Shown piece after piece: positions 60,891 through 64,000 of a DNA stretch of 64,000 nt (position 1 is its first letter; each line of letters opens with the position of its first letter). The DNA comes from Archilochus colubris (lineage: Eukaryota > Chordata > Aves > Apodiformes > Trochilidae): assembly GCA_023079485.1 (NCBI GenBank), contig CM041084.1:61971709-62035708 (forward strand), read 5' to 3'. The position numbers and the translations under genes were made by a program. The notes under the pieces are model-generated. The model searched no databases and had not been told where the DNA came from. It worked only from the letters and a program-made list of their open reading frames with translations.

Positions 60891-63227
60891 AAATTACCTT
60901 TGTCAAAAGGGAAGATTAATCTCTAAACAAATTGATGGAAGGCAATAGCAGAGTGCTGATGTGGCTGTCTTTCAAAGACAGATTTAATGCATACAAGTCA
61001 AAACAGCTGCTATTCAGATTCTGCGGTGCCCTCCAGTGAGGGAGGTCTAGCACCCCGCATACCCTGGGATGCAGGGCACCTGGATTTCTATAGGGATATC
61101 TCTGAAACTGAAATGAAACATTAAAATCTGAAAAATAAAACGCTGTGCTCATCACATGGAAAAAAATTCTGAATTCCTGTTTCTTTCAGAGGTTTGATAG
61201 GCCAGGAAAAAAATGGTTGTGCTGCTTTTTTATAGCTTTGCAAACCAGATTTTCTGATTTCCCTTAAGATTCAGTGCCTGGCTGGAGAACAGGTAGTACC
61301 ATAAGAGTCAGAGGGAAAGCAATTTTTCACCAGTCTCCATCCTTATTTACGATTTAACTTATTTAGGAAAACATCCATCTGTAAAAACATCCACATAAAA
61401 GATTTAGCATTCCACTTGACTGTGAGAAAAGCCTTGGAGCTCACCTCTGAAACCTTAGTGCAAAACCACAGAACAACAGAATAAACACATATATTTTTGA
61501 AATTTAAATAAAATGGAGGAAAACTTTTGAAAAAACCTTTAACATCTCCTCCATTTTCGAGGAGTACTTTTAAGCATTTGCAGAAAGTTTAAAAAGCATA
61601 CCATCCCTTTTTTTTTTCTTTCCCATTCAAGTCATTGAGTTATTAAAAACTAGGAGCTGACTTTTACAAGAAGTTGTAGATAAAGCTATGAGTTAGCCAC
61701 AGTGTTTAAGTGCCAATGAAATGTACTCAGAATTTATGTATTAGGGTTGGGCCTGAAAACATTAACAGTGCTTTCAATTTAAATTTTCTCCAGCAAAACC
61801 TTCTCAGAAAAGCTACATGCAAAAATTAATAGATGGCTTTTAAGGCAACAGCTCTGAAGTTCACCAAAAAGGTACCAACTTCACAAAGACATATGAGTAA
61901 CTCCTCTGACTCAGTGTCTTGTCACACAATGCACCACACTAAATTTAGGCTGGAAGTAGGTTACAGGCTTCAGATTTTCAGTTTCAGAGCAATCTATTTC
62001 TCTTCCTACTATCCCAAGGCTGACTACCCCTTCTGGCAAAGCTTGTATGAAATGCTGAGAGCAAAATGCAAGGGATTTCTCAAACCCATGAGTTCCTGGA
62101 TGGCATTTATCTGAGCAGCATCTTGTTGCCTCCTACCAGGATATTAAGCAACATGACTAACATCAGTCACAGATCTACTCCCATCATCTTTTCCTGGAGG
62201 TAAAACTGCTCACAGGAGAGTGTTTCGGTTTGGACTACGTGTGCGTGTGGATGCATTCACATTCATGTTTGGTTATGGTTAACCAGTGCTGCTCACGTTA
62301 GAGAGAGAAACCCATAGATTATCAAGGAGTAGACTGTAATGTCACTTGTGATTTCTCAACTATGTCAAGGGCTCAATGGGAATTTTTTGCACGGAGGAGC
62401 CCTGCATGCCTGTTTATTACTGTTCTGACTTCAGTGGGGCTGGTTGACATGCTTATTTCTGTCTGATATTGCTACCTTGCTTCTGAACATCATGGCTTAT
62501 GCCACATAGACAAAACTGAAAATAATCACTGTGTTATCTTTTGCACGGCATTGTTTCACAGTTACAGTATCTTTATTACATATGTTATTCATTTTCACCA
62601 ACAGAGGAAAAAGGAAAGTTAAGATTCCCCCACTATTGTTCCCGATGAAGCTATTTGTTTACATAACCTTGGAAAACTATAACAAAATCAACTAGAAAAA
62701 ACAAGCTGCTTTCTACTTAATCTCAGAAATTACATTTCATTTACTTCATTTAAACAGACATGCTTTACTCAGAGTAACACAGTGAATTTTGTTTGTGGCA
62801 CATGCTAAATAAAATTAGCTCCCTTTAGGAGAAAAAAAAATAACAGTTTATCTAAAAACAAAGGTTTTTATTATTGTTGCTCAGTCAGTTCAAACAGCAA
62901 TGAGTTTAAACAAACATTACACTGACATCACTTGCTACTTATAAAATGTTGAAGTTTGCCCTAATAGACAGTAAATAAAATAAAATCCCTGCGTTCATCA
63001 GTGCAGTCTCAAACATCTTTTTTTCTCAGTGGTTAGGTTGGTCCACATTACTAGAAATATTTTATTACATTTTTAACAGAATAACACTGGACTAATAATG
63101 CCAGGAATTAAGAGTGGCAAACAAGGACATCGGATTGTAGCATGCAATTAAGTAACTTTTTAATATATCAGAATTTAAACTATAGAAGCATATATTTCAT
63201 TTTAGCTTATCCTGATTAGTTTGTATT
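60891..63227. other. unique noncoding DNA
   Basis: AT-rich with no gene or recognised repeat. The longest frame is 93 codons (61833-62114 plus), without a domain. Confidence 0.55.
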
Positions 63228-63498
63228 TCATAGAATCATAGAATCAAAGAATTGGCTGGGTTGGAAGGGACCTCAGAGATCATCAAGTCCAACCCTTGAA
63301 CCACCGCTGCAGTTACCAGCCCATGGCACTGAGTGCCACATCCAGTCTCTTTTTAAATATCTCCAAGGATGGAGAATCCACTACTTCCCTGGGCAGCCCA
63401 TTCCAATGTCTGATCACCCTCTCTGTAAAGAAATTCTTTCTAATATCTAATATCTATCTAATATCCCCTGGCACAACTTAAGACCGTGCCCATTTCTC
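63228..63498 (-). mobile_element. CR1 LINE 3'-end fragment, young-looking
   Basis: Three tail octamers (TCATAGAA, TCATAGAA, TCAAAGAA; 63228-63251) are followed by the GGCTGGGTTGGAAGGGACC subfamily start and a continuous CR1 3' UTR (CCCTGGGCAGCCCATTCCAA, CACCCTCTCTGTAAAGAAAT). It truncates near GACCGTGCCCATTTCTCC. A local ATCTAATATCTATCTAATAT expansion lies inside at about 63441-63464. There is no ORF2 remnant. Confidence 0.95.
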
Positions 63499-64000
63499 CA
63501 TAAGCATGCAAAACAAGCTTTCAGTTGCTATTGTTTCAAAGTATTTTTGCAGACTGAAATTTCACAGCTAAAATGCACAGCTCGTTTCTCACCCATATTT
63601 TGGCTTGGGTTTTATTGATACAGCTCTCACACTCTGTATCTGAAAGCCAACGGAGAGAACCCAAGATACCATCACAGGAAATGCCCTGGAATAAAAAGAA
63701 AACTGGGATAATTTAGCAAACACTTGCTGTTCACCAGCACTAAGGAGGGACAATCTCCTTGAGGTTAATAAATTAACAGTTGATGGTCTCGAAAACAGAG
63801 GGTAGGGAAAGGTGGGGTCAGCTGCTGCTTTTCTTGGCAGTTCTGAGGGTAACAGGCCAGCCACTACTTTGTCATAGTGTGCAAAACCTAATGCCTTCAA
63901 GTTTGCATGAGAGTGCAGGTCTGAAGCTCCATCTACACCTGCTTGTCCCCTCCTCAATTAATTTGACACCCCTCACACCAGGTTAACCCTTTTTTTGTCA
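63499..64000. other. unique noncoding DNA
   Basis: A 122-codon minus-strand frame (63589-63957) and an overlapping plus-strand frame occupy it. Neither has a recognisable domain, and I treat both as chance. Confidence 0.5.

Noticed and set aside
63589..63957. 122-codon minus-strand frame at the window end
   Set aside because: No domain recognised, and it overlaps a plus-strand frame. Length is within chance for 64 kb.

Overview
This window looks like intergenic or intronic DNA from a bird. The main evidence is a set of CR1 LINE copies. Most are cut off at the 5' end, most lie in antisense orientation, and they end in the octamer-type tail (TCATAGAA on the + strand) that is typical of avian CR1. 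Older MIR-like and fold-back remnants, the absence of abundant young SINEs, and low repeat content (recognisable CR1 covers about 3.6 kb, roughly 6%) fit the same picture. Two copies share the start GGCTGGGTTGGAAGGGACC and look young. That subfamily suggests a neoavian rather than a galliform genome, but this is inference from memory of repeat families.

I found no supportable protein-coding gene, tRNA, rRNA or known small RNA. The only reading frames with recognisable protein similarity are broken reverse-transcriptase (RT) remnants inside CR1 copies. The other open frames are 60-180 codons long, overlap on both strands and have no recognisable domain, as expected by chance in 64 kb.

Layout. 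1-12.7 kb: mostly unique AT-rich DNA with an A-rich patch, a duplicated TATA-containing 19-mer (5027-5064), an old CR1 piece (6340-6455), a long inverted repeat (7241-7379), a MIR-like remnant (9395-9460) and an AT-rich block with homeodomain/POU-like words (about 9520-10720). 12.7-13.7 kb: the only sense-strand CR1. 13.7-21.8 kb: unique DNA with a near-perfect hairpin (15113-15189) and two diverged copies of a 48-bp sequence. 21.8-22.5 kb: antisense CR1. 22.5-32.2 kb: unique DNA with an exact 27-bp direct duplication rich in TAATTA (23430-23490), a CpG-retaining block (23640-24000), a C-run/G4 motif and a perfect steroid-receptor-like IR3 palindrome (30911-30929). 32.2-33.3 kb: the longest antisense CR1, with a 230-codon open RT fragment whose catalytic FADD box is mutated. 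34-37.5 kb: three more old repeat pieces. 41.9-42.2 kb: a pure-strand (CTTTC)n satellite of about 230 bp. 42.2-64 kb: mostly unique DNA, with a 70-bp CR1 stub (52294), an amniote fold-back remnant (46664), a GC-rich patch (60.6-60.9 kb) and a terminal CR1 (63228).

No genes work together here. Any function is most likely regulatory, and the candidates are the inverted repeats and CpG-retaining blocks. I did not find a new gene system. The most testable oddities are the two hairpins (7241-7379, 15113-15189), the IR3 element and the duplicated homeodomain-site unit.
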